The notes below the pieces were generated by a model. It was not told where the DNA came from and made no database searches. It worked only from the letters and a program-made list of their open reading frames with translations. From Comamonadaceae bacterium (GTDB taxonomy: Bacteria > Pseudomonadota > Gammaproteobacteria > Burkholderiales > Burkholderiaceae), in contig CANNNB010000004.1 in assembly GCA_947505995.1 (NCBI GenBank), forward strand, positions 1 to 26,559: a DNA stretch of 26,559 nucleotides. Reading direction: 5' to 3'. Position numbers and translations under genes: made by a program. Positions 26,543 through 26,559 of this stretch are shown piece by piece. The number at the start of each line of letters is the position of its first letter. Within the stretch, counting starts at the first letter, position 1.

Positions 26543-26559
26543 AAGAGCCTCGTCAATGA

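Overview
The window looks like chromosomal DNA of a freshwater betaproteobacterium of the Burkholderiales, most likely a Comamonadaceae member (Limnohabitans/Rhodoferax-like). This is an inference from protein style, moderate GC, a cobalamin-dependent methionine synthase gene lacking the homocysteine domain, an S-adenosylhomocysteine riboswitch, and a TorF-type porin next to glnK-amtB. Almost all of it is core or near-core metabolism. No phage, insertion sequence, CRISPR array, rRNA or tRNA was seen, and no gene-free stretch exceeds about 200 bases.

Layout. 1-1150 (minus): hemJ-like membrane protein followed by a VanZ-like gene that runs off the left edge. 1273-3484 (plus): hemB and a CorA-type magnesium channel. 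3589-4191 (minus): DsbA-fold isomerase, divergent from a plus-strand catabolic set, SDR - MaoC hydratase - mmsA - GMC flavoprotein (4284-8843). 8844-9001 holds a candidate structured RNA ending in a strong intrinsic terminator whose U-tract touches the ATG of a TauE-type exporter (9002-9760). 9739-11759 (minus): alr followed by an EamA-type transporter broken by one in-frame amber codon. 11932-13737 (plus): lplT and a glutathione peroxidase. 13790-17301 (minus): SMP-30 lactonase, glcE and glcF, without glcD.

17452-20122 (minus) is a nitrogen-control operon, porin-glnK-amtB. It has a recognisable sigma-54 promoter, two NtrC-like palindromes upstream, and a good terminator at its end. comM (yifB) and an MFS transporter run the other way (20326-23194). 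metH (minus, C-terminal part only) is preceded by a SAH riboswitch with a readable SD-sequestering switch, and cynS (cyanase) lies at the right edge.

The most notable observations are: (i) the candidate structured RNA, loop-loop complementarity and terminator before tauE; (ii) the SAH riboswitch switching mechanism at the TTG start of metH; (iii) the single-codon EamA pseudogene; (iv) the sigma-54/NtrC architecture shared between the ammonium operon and comM; (v) an mmsA-GMC module that may oxidise 3-hydroxypropionate or 3-hydroxyisobutyrate-like acids. I found no obviously new multi-gene system. The tauE leader RNA is the best candidate for something undescribed. All calls come from reading the sequence; no database search was run.
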